Source: an uncultured Bacteroidia bacterium (GTDB taxonomy: Bacteria; Bacteroidota; Bacteroidia; Bacteroidales; UBA932). From it: 64,000 nt of DNA. Every line of letters begins with the position of its first letter. Within the stretch, counting starts at the first letter, position 1. Of the stretch, positions 23,151 through 32,140 are shown in pieces. Where the stretch lies: positions 1 to 64,000 of the forward strand of contig CADBFO010000017.1 in assembly GCA_902794005.1 (NCBI GenBank). The letters are read 5' to 3'. The notes below the pieces were generated by a model that was given only the letters and a program-made list of their open reading frames with translations, ran no database searches and was not told the origin of the DNA. The translations under genes were made by a program, and so were the position numbers.

Positions 23151-25391
23151 ATGAACCCGTTCCTGCTTCCTCTGCTCTGTTTCGGCATCATTGCCGGACG
23201 TAACGCAACCACCGACGGTTATGTCTATCTCGGCCATAACGAAGACCAGCACGGAGAAACGATGCTGAACATCTATCATGTCCCGGCCAATGACGCACGA
23301 TGTGCCTATCTCTGGTTCGAGTTCCCGGGCCAGGCCGCCGGAGACAGTTATGCCAACGAATACGGCGTGAGCATCGCTTCCAACCAGTGCCTTTCCCGTG
23401 AAGACAAGACTCGGGGCGGCATGGTTTACGAAATTCGCACGACAGCCATCCAGCATGCGCGTTCCGCACGCGAAGCCGTTCACATCATCGGCTCGCTTGT
23501 AGAACGATACGGCTATGCCGATTCCGGACGCTCTTACCTGGTGGCGGACCAGCGGGAAGGCTGGATTGTGGCGGTGGTCAGGGGCCGGCACTGGGTGGCG
23601 CAACGGGTTCCGGACGATGAGATCGCCACCATCCCCAACTACTACACCATCGGGGAGATTCATCTCAAGGATACCGTCAACTTCCTGGGCAGCAAGGATT
23701 TGGTAAAGTATGCCCGTAAGCGGGGATGGTATCATCCAAAAAGGGACGGGAACTTCAACTTCCGCAGGGCCTATGCCCATCCCGAGACGCTTACGGACAG
23801 GCATAACTGCGATCGGCACGCTTTGGCACAGGAGCGCTTTTTCGGCGACTTCCAGGCGGAGACCTTTTCCCGGAAGCCTGCACAGAAGTTCCATCGCAGG
23901 CATCTTTCACAGCTTCTGACCGAACCGCCCATCCGCAACGATGCCACCGCCCTCACCACGGTGTTCACGATGAATCCGTCCTTCCCGCCAGAAAAAGGGA
24001 CCGTGGTCTGGGTGGGCTTCCCGGGGCAGGATGCGGCAAGCCAAAGCCAGTGGACCGTGTTCATGAGAGTGCCGGAATCCTGCCACCGCTACGCTACGGC
24101 CGATGAAGCGCTGGAGCGTCATTTCACGGACGTGGGCAATTATCGTGAACGTTGGCCGGGGCACTTCTACTGGCACTACCTTTATCCGGAAACGGATATC
24201 GACGTGGTCCCGCACGACTTTACCGTCTATGTCCCGCGGCAGCCCCGCGTAGAATCGGAACGGGACAAAAACAAGGTGGGAGACACGTTCAACGACCATT
24301 TCCATGTGCTGGAAGACCCTTCCCGCGGTCTTCTGTACGCTTTTTGGACGCAGGGATCCTTTGAGGCGGCCGACGATGAGCATGTGGTGTTCTCCAAGAG
24401 TGCGGACAAGGGCAGAAGCTGGAGCGAACCGGTCGTCCTTGCCGGTTCTCCCACCCTGGCGGCCCCCAAACCCGTTGCCGGCTGGCAGCAGCCGATGATA
24501 AGCCGGAGCGGACGCCTCTATCTGCTCTGGAATCAGGAAACCACGGTCAAAAAACACCTCCAGGGCATTATGTGCGGCCGATATTCCGACGATGGCGGCC
24601 AGACTTGGAGCGAGCCGGAAACCGTCCCGTTCCCCATCCGTTTCGAAAGCGACCCAGAGGACCCTTCCCTCCCTCCGGTCTGGTGCATGTGGCAGAGACC
24701 GCTGCGCCTGGGTGCGGACGGACGCTACTTGGCGGGCTGCTCCCGATACGACCGCAAAGGCATCGCGCGCGTGGAGTTCTGGCAATATGAGAACATCGAT
24801 GAAGACCCTCAAGTGCGGGATATCCGCATCTCTTTTTTCAACACGGGAGGGCAGTCGTTCGACTCTTCTACCGTCGCTGCCGAGGAGGATTACCATCCCA
24901 GGGAAGGGAAAATAACGGAAGAGGCCTGTATCACCGGTCTGCCGGACGGGCGGCTGTTTGCGGTGATGCGCACTTCCATCGGCCATCCTGTATGGTCGGT
25001 CAGTGCCGATAACGGACGCAGCTGGAGCCGTCCGGAAGTCCTGCGCGAGAAAGACGGAGGCGCCGCCATCCTTCACCCCTGCTCTCCTTGTCCGCTATAT
25101 GACATCCACGGGCCCGAAGCCCGCAGCGGCCATTATATGCTTCTGGTGCATGACGCCTTCGATTTCAATTCCCCGACCTCTTACCAGAACCGGGGCCCCC
25201 TGTACCGAAGGGACGGCGTTTATGTTCCCGGCGCCCATCAGCCGATATGGTTCGGAGAAGGCTCGGTTTTCTCTCCCCGGGAAACCGGGAACTCATTCTA
25301 CACAAGTTTTACCGCCTTGGACGGCGAAAGCGTCCTGTGGTTCGGCGACCAGAAATTCTACCTTTTCGGCAAGCTGATCCATTCGCACTAG
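23151..25391 (+). CDS. Fusion of a C69 (Ntn-hydrolase) peptidase-like domain and a BNR sialidase-like domain
   Basis: 746 residues in two parts. Residues ~10-370 resemble family C69 dipeptidases: Cys10, possible mature nucleophile, starts CFGIIAGRNATTDGYVYLG, followed by ARSAREAVHIIGSLVERYGY and SYLVADQREGWIVAVV, the same order as in the C69 enzyme at 45789-47456. Residues ~380-746 are a beta-propeller-like sialidase region with three Asp-box motifs: SADKGRSW, SDDGGQTW and SADNGRSW. The N-terminal leader is short (nine residues). The joint domains may act on sialylated glycopeptides in the periplasm or at the surface (inference). Stop shares CTAG with prfB. Confidence 0.75.
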   Translation: MNPFLLPLLCFGIIAGRNATTDGYVYLGHNEDQHGETMLNIYHVPANDARCAYLWFEFPGQAAGDSYANEYGVSIASNQCLSREDKTRGGMVYEIRTTAIQHARSAREAVHIIGSLVERYGYADSGRSYLVADQREGWIVAVVRGRHWVAQRVPDDEIATIPNYYTIGEIHLKDTVNFLGSKDLVKYARKRGWYHPKRDGNFNFRRAYAHPETLTDRHNCDRHALAQERFFGDFQAETFSRKPAQKFHRRHLSQLLTEPPIRNDATALTTVFTMNPSFPPEKGTVVWVGFPGQDAASQSQWTVFMRVPESCHRYATADEALERHFTDVGNYRERWPGHFYWHYLYPETDIDVVPHDFTVYVPRQPRVESERDKNKVGDTFNDHFHVLEDPSRGLLYAFWTQGSFEAADDEHVVFSKSADKGRSWSEPVVLAGSPTLAAPKPVAGWQQPMISRSGRLYLLWNQETTVKKHLQGIMCGRYSDDGGQTWSEPETVPFPIRFESDPEDPSLPPVWCMWQRPLRLGADGRYLAGCSRYDRKGIARVEFWQYENIDEDPQVRDIRISFFNTGGQSFDSSTVAAEEDYHPREGKITEEACITGLPDGRLFAVMRTSIGHPVWSVSADNGRSWSRPEVLREKDGGAAILHPCSPCPLYDIHGPEARSGHYMLLVHDAFDFNSPTSYQNRGPLYRRDGVYVPGAHQPIWFGEGSVFSPRETGNSFYTSFTALDGESVLWFGDQKFYLFGKLIHSH

Positions 25392-26530
25392 TCCAGGTCG
25401 TCCGGTTCCGTAACGGCGCTGCCGGTGCCCATCAGATAGGTTTTCATGAATTCGTTGAGGTCTCCGTCCAGGACACCCTGGGTATCGGCCGTATTGTAGC
25501 CGGTACGCAGGTCTTTCACCAGTTTATAGGGGTGGAGGACGTAGTTTCGGATTTGGGAACCCCACTCGATGCGCTTTTTCTGCCCTTCCAGCTCGGCCTG
25601 CTTTTCCTGCCGCTTCTTGAGTTCGATATCGTAGAGACGGGATTTGAGGATGAGGAGGGCTCTTTGCCGATTGTCTTGTTGGCTGCGGGTTTCCGTATTC
25701 TCCACCATGATACCGGAGGGGATGTGGCGCACGCGGACGCCCGTCTCCACCTTGTTCACGTTCTGGCCGCCGTGGCCGCCGCTGCGGAAAGTATCCCACT
25801 CCAGGTCGGAGGGGTTGATTTCGATATTGATGGAGTCGTCCACCAGCGGATACACAAATACGCTGGAAAAGGTGGTCTGGCGCTTCCCCTGGGCATTGAA
25901 TGGAGAGATGCGCACCAGCCGGTGCACGCCGTTTTCGGCCTTCAGATAGCCGTAGGCGTAGTCTCCTTCCACTTCGATGGTGCAGCTTTTGATGCCGGCT
26001 TCTTCGCCTTCCAGCAGGGAGCTTACCGTCATTTTGTACCCGTTGCGCTCTCCCCAGCGGAGGTACATTCTCATGAGCATGGCACTCCAGTCGTTGGCTT
26101 CGGTGCCGCCGGCGCCGGAATTGATGGTAAGGACGGCGCCCAGGTTATCCCCTTCGCCGCCCAGCATGTTGCGCAGCTCCAAGGATTCCACCGATGCGGT
26201 GGCCGCGGCGAAAGCCTGGTCCAGTTCCCGGGTATCGGCCGTCTCGATGGCTTCGTCATCGGCCCCGGAAAGGCTGTCTTTGGCAAAATCGTAAAGGACT
26301 TCCAGGTCGTCGGTCTCGCTTCGGGCTTTGTCAAAATCTGTGACCCAGGACTTGAGACCGGAAAGTTTTTTCAGGAAGGTCTCGGCCTGCTTGGGGTCGT
26401 TCCAGAAATCCGGAGCCAGGGTCTGTTCCGTTTTGGCGGCCACCTCCCTGCGTTTTCCGGCAATATCCAGACAAGCGTCCAGCGTAGCCATCCGCGCCTG
26501 CAGGTCTTTGATTTGTTCAAAAGTAATCAT
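25388..26530 (-). CDS. prfB: Peptide chain release factor 2
   Basis: Class I release factor terminating at UGA and UAA. The 380-residue protein shows the peptidyl-transferase motif GGHGGQNVNKVET and the stop-codon-reading tripeptide SPF in VRISPFNAQGKRQ. Start MITFEQIKDLQARM is taken because a -7 box lies six bases upstream. No programmed +1 frameshift is needed: the frame is continuous, unlike the classic E. coli gene. Convergent with the fusion gene; the two stop codons overlap in a CTAG. Confidence 0.95.
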   Translation of the reverse strand: MITFEQIKDLQARMATLDACLDIAGKRREVAAKTEQTLAPDFWNDPKQAETFLKKLSGLKSWVTDFDKARSETDDLEVLYDFAKDSLSGADDEAIETADTRELDQAFAAATASVESLELRNMLGGEGDNLGAVLTINSGAGGTEANDWSAMLMRMYLRWGERNGYKMTVSSLLEGEEAGIKSCTIEVEGDYAYGYLKAENGVHRLVRISPFNAQGKRQTTFSSVFVYPLVDDSINIEINPSDLEWDTFRSGGHGGQNVNKVETGVRVRHIPSGIMVENTETRSQQDNRQRALLILKSRLYDIELKKRQEKQAELEGQKKRIEWGSQIRNYVLHPYKLVKDLRTGYNTADTQGVLDGDLNEFMKTYLMGTGSAVTEPDDLD

Positions 26531-26536
26531 ATAGTA

Positions 26537-26544
26537 CAAATATA
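26537..26544 (-). promoter_or_regulatory. -7 box of prfB
   Basis: TATATTTG on the minus strand, six bases before the prfB start codon, so the message would be leaderless or nearly so. Confidence 0.6.
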
Positions 26545-26557
26545 CGCAATTTTCTGC

Positions 26558-26565
26558 TAACTTTG
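26558..26565 (+). promoter_or_regulatory. -7 box of pncA-pncB
   Basis: TAACTTTG, exact consensus, 17 bases before the pncA ATG; divergent from the prfB box, 13 bases apart. Confidence 0.6.
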
Positions 26566-26582
26566 TAAAAAATGCAACTTTG

Positions 26583-27143
26583 ATGAAAGACAGCGCACTC
26601 ATTGTCGTGGATATGCTCTACGATTTCATAGACGGGAGCATGGCCTGCCAGGAGGCCGATAAGGCCGTAACCAATACGCTCGACTATCTGAAGATGCTCC
26701 CGGCCCGCTCGGATTTTCCTGTCCTCTTTGTCCGGGACCACCATCCGGCCAACCACTGTTCCTTCCAGGCACAGGGAGGCCCGTGGCCACCGCATTGCGT
26801 GCAGGGCACCCATGGGGCCGATATCCATGAGGCTCTGGCCCCTTATGCCCATGAAGACCTGTGCTTCTTCAAGGGAGAAGACCCCGAAAAAGAGCAGTAC
26901 AGCGGCTTCGAGGGCATGAACCCTGCCGGGCAAAGCCTCTGCGACGTCCTGCAGATCCTGGAGATCCGGCATGTCGTCGTCTGCGGCATCGCCACGGAAT
27001 ACTGTGTGTACAATACGGTCAAAGACCTGCAGGGGGCCGGTTTCAAGCTGAGCGTCCTCAAGGACTGCATTGCCTATGTAGAAAAAGAGGGGCATTTGAA
27101 AACCCTGAAAACCATGGAAAAAGAAGGCATCGTCCTCATATAA
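26583..27143 (+). CDS. pncA: Nicotinamidase (cysteine hydrolase family)
   Basis: Deamidates nicotinamide to nicotinate in NAD salvage. The 186-residue isochorismatase-fold protein has the N-terminal catalytic Asp (ALIVVDMLYDF), the metal/active segment VRDHHPANHCSFQ with the zinc-binding D and H residues, WPPHCVQGTHGA, and the catalytic Cys in VCGIATEYCVYNT. Start ATG at 26583; an in-frame TTG just upstream is less likely. Nine bases before pncB, and the paired enzymes support the assignment strongly. Confidence 0.93.
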   Translation: MKDSALIVVDMLYDFIDGSMACQEADKAVTNTLDYLKMLPARSDFPVLFVRDHHPANHCSFQAQGGPWPPHCVQGTHGADIHEALAPYAHEDLCFFKGEDPEKEQYSGFEGMNPAGQSLCDVLQILEIRHVVVCGIATEYCVYNTVKDLQGAGFKLSVLKDCIAYVEKEGHLKTLKTMEKEGIVLI

Positions 27144-27152
27144 ATCCGTACC

Positions 27153-28658
27153 ATGAACAAAATCAATTACGCCTATGTATCGGACAAGTACCAGTACACC
27201 ATGGGAAAGTCCTATCTGGACTGTGGAAAACAAGACCAGATTGCCGTGTTCAATCTCTTTTACCGCAAGGCTCCGGAAAACAACAACTGGGCTGTCGTGA
27301 GCGGCACCGAGGAAGTGATTGAAATGGTAAAGACCCTGGGGACGGAGCCCGAGGACTTTTATGAGAAATTCCTTCCCGGGGAGGAATACAAGGAGTTTCG
27401 CAAGTACCTGAGCACCATGAAGTTCACGGGGGACGTGTACACCATGCGGGAAGGGGAGATCGTGTTCCCCAATCAGCCCATCGTCACCGTTGTGGCGCCG
27501 CTCATCCAGGCCCAGGTGCTGGAAACGCCCATGCTGTGCATCCTGAATCACCAGATGGCCGTGGCCACCAAGGCCTCCCGCGTGTGCCGGTCCACCGACA
27601 GGCCCGTGAGCGAGTTCGGCTCACGGCGCGCCCACGGTCCCTGGGCGGCGGTCTATGGGGGCAAAGCGGCCCAGATTGCCGGATGCGCCAGTTCCTCCAA
27701 CATCCTCACGGGCGCTTTCAACGGAGTGCCTTCCACCGGCACCATGGCCCATAGCTTCATTACTTCTTACGGCAGCACGGTAGAAGGGGAGCACAAGGCG
27801 TTTACAGATTACATCAGAACGCACAGGGGAGAGAATCTGATTCTCCTCATCGATACCTACGACACCCTCAAGTGCGGTGTCAAGAATGCCATCCGCTCCT
27901 TCAAGGAAAACGGTATTGACGACAGCTACGTCCCCGGTTATGGCATCCGTCTGGACAGCGGAGACTTGGCATATCTCTCGCAGGAGGTGCGCCGCATTTT
28001 GGACGATCACGGCCTGACCAAGTGTAAAATCTTCGCCACCAACGGCCTGGACGAGTATCTGATTACGGATCTGGAGCGCCAGGGCGCCAGGATAGACAGT
28101 TACGGCGTGGGCGACGCCATCGCCACCTCCAAGGCTGCTCCCTGCTTCGGAAATGTGTACAAACTGGTCCAGATAGACGACCAGCCCGTTCTCAAGCGGT
28201 CCGAGGACAAAATCAAGCTCATCAACCCCGGCTTCCAGATTACCTGGCGCATATCGGCCCAGGACAAGGAGAAGGGAGATTCCATTGACGGCTATGTCTT
28301 CAAGGCCGATGTCACCTGTCTCCGCGGAGATGAGATGGACCTTGCCATCCAACAGGGGAAGACCATCACCCTCCGCGACGAATACGACTCCTTCAAGACC
28401 AAGACTTTCGAGGAGGGGAAGTATGAGGCCCGTCCGCTCCAGCTGCAGTCGGTGCGGGGCGGAGAACGCATCGCACCGTATTACGACCTCCAGACCAAGA
28501 AGGCCTTCTACAAGGACAACCTCCAGCATTTTTCACCGGCAGAACGGCGTCTCATCAACCCCCACTATTACAAAGTGGACATCTCCGATGCCCTTTACGA
28601 CATGAAGATGTCCATCATTGGAAAACTGGTGAAGGAGATTGACGCCTTCGAGATTTAG
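27153..28658 (+). CDS. pncB: Nicotinate phosphoribosyltransferase
   Basis: Joins nicotinate and PRPP to form nicotinate mononucleotide, the second step of the PncA/PncB salvage route. The 501-residue length and segments DKYQYTMGKSYLDCG, SEFGSRRAHGPWAAVYGGKA and SFITSYGSTVEGEHKAF match the NAPRTase family, including the active-site RRAHG-type motif. LILLIDTYDTLKCGVKNAI holds the D/T-D-T-Y-D stretch for PRPP binding. Operon partner of pncA. Its TAG overlaps the S46 peptidase stop codon (TTAG at 28655-28658), so it has no terminator of its own here. Confidence 0.93.
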   Translation: MNKINYAYVSDKYQYTMGKSYLDCGKQDQIAVFNLFYRKAPENNNWAVVSGTEEVIEMVKTLGTEPEDFYEKFLPGEEYKEFRKYLSTMKFTGDVYTMREGEIVFPNQPIVTVVAPLIQAQVLETPMLCILNHQMAVATKASRVCRSTDRPVSEFGSRRAHGPWAAVYGGKAAQIAGCASSSNILTGAFNGVPSTGTMAHSFITSYGSTVEGEHKAFTDYIRTHRGENLILLIDTYDTLKCGVKNAIRSFKENGIDDSYVPGYGIRLDSGDLAYLSQEVRRILDDHGLTKCKIFATNGLDEYLITDLERQGARIDSYGVGDAIATSKAAPCFGNVYKLVQIDDQPVLKRSEDKIKLINPGFQITWRISAQDKEKGDSIDGYVFKADVTCLRGDEMDLAIQQGKTITLRDEYDSFKTKTFEEGKYEARPLQLQSVRGGERIAPYYDLQTKKAFYKDNLQHFSPAERRLINPHYYKVDISDALYDMKMSIIGKLVKEIDAFEI

Positions 28659-30622
28659 TCGGCGAAATTCATTTCATCGAAAAGATAGGCGGCGTTGCCT
28701 ACTTCCTTGATTACAAACAGGAGGTAGCGGACGTCCAGTGAGATGTTGCGGCAGATTTCGGGGTCGTACACAAGGTCACTCATGGTGCCTTCCCATACGC
28801 GGTCGAAGTTGATGCCGATGAGTTCCCCCTTCGCATTGAGCACCGGAGAGCCGGAGTTTCCGCCGGTGGTGTGGTTGGTGGCCAGGAAGCATACGGGCTG
28901 CTCCTCGAACCCGCCGCGGGCATAGATGTCACGCAGCACCTGGGGAATGTTGTAGTCGAAAATGTCCGGATTGTCCTTCTCGATGATGCCCCGCAGCGTA
29001 GAGACCGGATTGTACCAGACCGCGTCCACGGGGCGGTAGCCGGCGACCTTTCCGTAGGCTACGCGGAGCGTGAGGTTGGCATCGGGGTAAAAGTCCCGCC
29101 CGCTCTCAAACTCCATCTGGCCCTGCATGTAGTCGCGGTAGGTGAGGGTTATGGCGCTGCTCAGTTCGCGCAACTGCGGAGTAAGCACCTGGGTGTAATA
29201 CGCATCCAGGCCTTCGGCCAGCTCCTTGGCCAGGGCATCGTCGGCAAAGACGGCGTCCTTCCAGGCCTCCACCGAAGCAAAGGCGGCCCGCTGCCGTAGG
29301 AAGGACTCCGGCTTGTAACTGTCGTCCAGGGCTTTGTCGAAGGCCGATACCATGGCGACGAAAATTTCCTCGTCGATGGGACGATAATAGTCTTTCTGCG
29401 CAACGGGGCGCCCCGATGCCATCTGGATTTTCTCCACGGCGCGCACGGTCTCGTTGTAGTATTCATAGGACCGGTAAATGGGGTTGTAAGCGGCGTACAG
29501 CAGGGCCAGCCGATCGGTAATTCCTTCATAGCGGGTCCCTACGGCCCACTCGGCAAAACGCTTTTCATAGGCTTGCTTCACCGGAACGACCTTGTTCTTC
29601 CGAAGGCCTTTTTCCTCTCCCTGCCACTTTTTCCAGGCATTGGCCACGCCGGCATATTTGGAAGAGTACTGGATGCGGACGGCCTGGCTCTGATCCATGT
29701 GCTTTTTCATCAGATTGAGCCGGGTGGTGCGGAGGGCGATCTTCTCGGGGTCGGAGATGTCCTGGATGTATCGGACTGCCTCGGAGTGGATATATTCCTG
29801 GGTGCTTCCGGGGCATCCATAGACAAAGGTAAAATCGCCTTCCTTGACCCCTGCACGGGAGATTTTCAGGGATTTTTTGGGCCGATAGGGCACGTTGGTC
29901 TCGCTGTATTCGGCCGGCATGTTGTCCTGGCCGGCGTAGATGCGGAAGATGGAGAAGTCTCCGGTATGGCGGGGCCACATCCAGTTATCCGTTTCTCCGC
30001 CGAATTTGCCGATGGAGGAGGGAGGGGCTCCCACCAGCCGGACGTCGCTGTATTCGCGGAATACGAAGAGGAAGTACTGGTTGCCATAATAGAGGGCTTC
30101 CACGCTGGCCCGGAGGCCCTTTCCTTCCTTGACGGCATCGGCCTTCAGTTTGTCGCTGTTTTTCTTGATGAGGGCCTGGCGCTGCTCTTCGTTCATCTTG
30201 GCGGGTTTGTAGCCCTTGAGGACGGCGGCGGTCACGTCTTCCATCCTTTCCAGGAAGCGGACGGTGAGGCCGGGATTGGGCAGTTCCTGGCTACGGTTCA
30301 TGGCCCAGAATCCGTCCTTGAGGTAATCGTGCTCCACGGAGGAATGCCTTTGGATAAAACCGTATCCGCAGTGATGGTTGGTAAAAAGGAGCCCTTCGTC
30401 GCTCACCAGTTCTCCGGTGCAACCGCGGCCAAAGAGCACCACGGCATCCTTCAGGCTGGCCTGGTTCACGCTGTAGATGTCTTCGGCGCTGAGCTGTAAG
30501 CCTTTGGCTTGCATGTCACCGATTCTTTGGGAAATGAGGGCCGGCAGCCACATGCCTTCATCGGCCTTCAGGGGCTCAAGGGCGGCAAAAAGAAGAGCCG
30601 CCAGGAGGAAGCTTTTTTTCAT
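28655..30622 (-). CDS. S46 family dipeptidyl peptidase, DPP11-like
   Basis: Periplasmic serine exopeptidase releasing dipeptides from the N-terminus of peptides. Signal peptide at residues 1-20 (MKKSFLLAALLFAALEPLKA). The catalytic His lies in FTNHHCGYGFIQ and the catalytic Ser in TGGNSGSPVLNAKG. The residue that sets P1 preference in the family sits in FDRVWEG: Arg here, as in DPP11 (Asp/Glu preference), where DPP7 has Gly; this alignment is from memory, so moderate. Length 655 is shorter than the ~700-720 of characterised DPP7/DPP11. Start at the ATG giving the signal peptide; a -7 box lies 27 bases upstream. Convergent with pncB. Confidence 0.88.
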   Translation of the reverse strand: MKKSFLLAALLFAALEPLKADEGMWLPALISQRIGDMQAKGLQLSAEDIYSVNQASLKDAVVLFGRGCTGELVSDEGLLFTNHHCGYGFIQRHSSVEHDYLKDGFWAMNRSQELPNPGLTVRFLERMEDVTAAVLKGYKPAKMNEEQRQALIKKNSDKLKADAVKEGKGLRASVEALYYGNQYFLFVFREYSDVRLVGAPPSSIGKFGGETDNWMWPRHTGDFSIFRIYAGQDNMPAEYSETNVPYRPKKSLKISRAGVKEGDFTFVYGCPGSTQEYIHSEAVRYIQDISDPEKIALRTTRLNLMKKHMDQSQAVRIQYSSKYAGVANAWKKWQGEEKGLRKNKVVPVKQAYEKRFAEWAVGTRYEGITDRLALLYAAYNPIYRSYEYYNETVRAVEKIQMASGRPVAQKDYYRPIDEEIFVAMVSAFDKALDDSYKPESFLRQRAAFASVEAWKDAVFADDALAKELAEGLDAYYTQVLTPQLRELSSAITLTYRDYMQGQMEFESGRDFYPDANLTLRVAYGKVAGYRPVDAVWYNPVSTLRGIIEKDNPDIFDYNIPQVLRDIYARGGFEEQPVCFLATNHTTGGNSGSPVLNAKGELIGINFDRVWEGTMSDLVYDPEICRNISLDVRYLLFVIKEVGNAAYLFDEMNFAD

Positions 30623-30649
30623 AATGTACTTAATAGTGCGGTTTGTTAA

Positions 30650-30657
30650 CAAAGATA
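30650..30657 (-). promoter_or_regulatory. -7 box of the S46 peptidase gene
   Basis: TATCTTTG on the minus strand, 27 bases before the start codon. Divergent from the box of the DUF4251 gene at 30671-30678. Confidence 0.55.
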
Positions 30658-30670
30658 CTGCTTTTTTTCG

Positions 30671-30678
30671 TACATTTG
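30671..30678 (+). promoter_or_regulatory. -7 box of the DUF4251-EamA unit
   Basis: TACATTTG, consensus, 27 bases before the ATG at 30706. Confidence 0.55.
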
Positions 30679-30705
30679 AACCTTGGATTACCAAAACAAA
30701 CGATT

Positions 30706-31194
30706 ATGAAGCATCTCCATTTCATCGCCATCTTTTCCATGCTGCTTGTTTCTGCCTGCGGCGTATTCACGCAGACTCCCGAGGAAAAGCAAAGAAGCGC
30801 ACAAATTATCCGCGAAAGACTGGACAGTCGCACCTACACCATTGATGTTGACTATATGGTTCCTCTGCGCGGAAATTCCCGGATGGTGGATTCCTTCTCC
30901 ATCACGGTGGACGGTGATATCCTGAACTCGCACCTGCCTTACTTCGGCGCTGCCCAGAATGTGTCGTATGGCGGAGGAAATGCCCTCAGTTTCAAGGAGC
31001 AGATGTCCGGATATTCCGACACGGGATTCGTGGGTGACAGGCGGAACATTGTCATCCATGTCAAGACCAAGGAAGACATTTTCGTATATAACATCACCGT
31101 CTTCGACAACGGATCGGCCGATATCAAAGTGAACTGCCACAACCGCGACGACATCTCCTATCGCGGAAACCTGCGTACCCGGGATGCTGAATGA
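30706..31194 (+). CDS. DUF4251 family lipoprotein
   Basis: 162 residues with a lipoprotein signal peptide (lipobox LVSAC, Cys at about residue 18). The body follows the Bacteroidetes DUF4251 pattern: TYTIDVDYMVPLRGNSR, then NSHLPYFGAAQNVSYGGGNA and a beta-rich C-terminus with NRDDISYRG. Function unknown; the family is usually annotated as a small exported beta-barrel-like domain. Its last ten or so bases overlap the start of the EamA gene, so the two are likely coupled. Confidence 0.75.
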   Translation: MKHLHFIAIFSMLLVSACGVFTQTPEEKQRSAQIIRERLDSRTYTIDVDYMVPLRGNSRMVDSFSITVDGDILNSHLPYFGAAQNVSYGGGNALSFKEQMSGYSDTGFVGDRRNIVIHVKTKEDIFVYNITVFDNGSADIKVNCHNRDDISYRGNLRTRDAE

Positions 31195-32086
31195 CAAGCT
31201 GAAGGGACATCTTTCCATTGCTGTCGCCTACACGATATTCGGCCTTAACCTTGTATTCTGCAAGGATATCGCCAACTCAGACACCATTTCGCCCTATGTG
31301 CTGTTTACATTGAGGGCGGTGGGGGCCAGCGCCATTTTCTGGCTCGTTTCCCTGTTCATGCCCCGGGAAAAGGTGGAGCGGAAAGACATGGGGAAGATAG
31401 CCGCTGCGTCGCTGGTGGGCCTTTTCATCCCGCAGATGACCTTCCTCATGGCCATTACGATGACATCGGCCATCGATACCGCCATCATCAGCACCCTGGG
31501 CCCCATCTTTACCATGTTCTTCGCCTTCCTGTTCCTGAAGGAACCCATCACGGGGAAGAAGGCCGGGGGAGTCGCCTTGAGTTTTGCGGGCATCCTTTTC
31601 CTGATTTTCAATTCCGTGCACGAGGGCGGATCGGCGTCCACCTCACCGGCAGGTGTCGCCCTGCTCCTGCTGAACAGTCTTAGTTTTTCCCTGTATCTGG
31701 GACTGTTTCGTCCGCTTATTTCCAAATACAGCGTGGTCACGTTCATGAAGTGGTCCTTCCTGTTCTCGCTTCTGCTGTCGTTGCCCCTTTCGGCCCGGGG
31801 GCTGTCCACCACGGATTTTGCGGCCATTCCGGGCAATGTCATCTGGGAGATTGCCTATCTGATTATCTTTGCCACTTTCGTGGCCTATTACCTCATTCCC
31901 TACGGGCAGAAGTTCATCCGGCCCACGCTGGTGAGCATGTATTCGTATCTGCAGCCCATCATTGCGGCCATCGTGAGCATCTGGGCGGGCATGGATTCGC
32001 TCACCTGGCAGAAAATCCTGGCCTCCGCCCTGGTCGTAGGCGGCGTGGTGCTGGTCTCCAAGAGCCGCGCGGTTGACGCTTCTTGA
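31184..32086 (+). CDS. EamA/DMT-family transporter
   Basis: Inner-membrane permease of the drug/metabolite transporter superfamily: 300 residues, about ten transmembrane helices, two EamA repeats (about residues 8-142 and 158-296). The pattern PQMTFLMAITMTSAIDTAIISTLGPI in the first repeat and PYGQKFIRPTLVSMYSYLQPI in the second is typical. The substrate is not identifiable; metabolite efflux is the usual role. Starts inside the DUF4251 gene (11-base overlap) and runs towards the UvrD helicase, 54 bases apart. Confidence 0.88.
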   Translation: MLNDKLKGHLSIAVAYTIFGLNLVFCKDIANSDTISPYVLFTLRAVGASAIFWLVSLFMPREKVERKDMGKIAAASLVGLFIPQMTFLMAITMTSAIDTAIISTLGPIFTMFFAFLFLKEPITGKKAGGVALSFAGILFLIFNSVHEGGSASTSPAGVALLLLNSLSFSLYLGLFRPLISKYSVVTFMKWSFLFSLLLSLPLSARGLSTTDFAAIPGNVIWEIAYLIIFATFVAYYLIPYGQKFIRPTLVSMYSYLQPIIAAIVSIWAGMDSLTWQKILASALVVGGVVLVSKSRAVDAS

Positions 32087-32140
32087 AGATTCCGGGATGT
32101 GGATTGCAAGCGGGACCGGCAGTACGACGGGGGACACAGG

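Noticed and set aside
25388-26530. Programmed +1 frameshift in prfB
   Set aside because: The coding frame is continuous from MITFEQ, so no in-frame stop needs bypassing.
25247-26560. 437-codon frame overlapping the fusion gene end and prfB
   Set aside because: Crosses the convergent stops and is antisense to prfB; no protein-like features.
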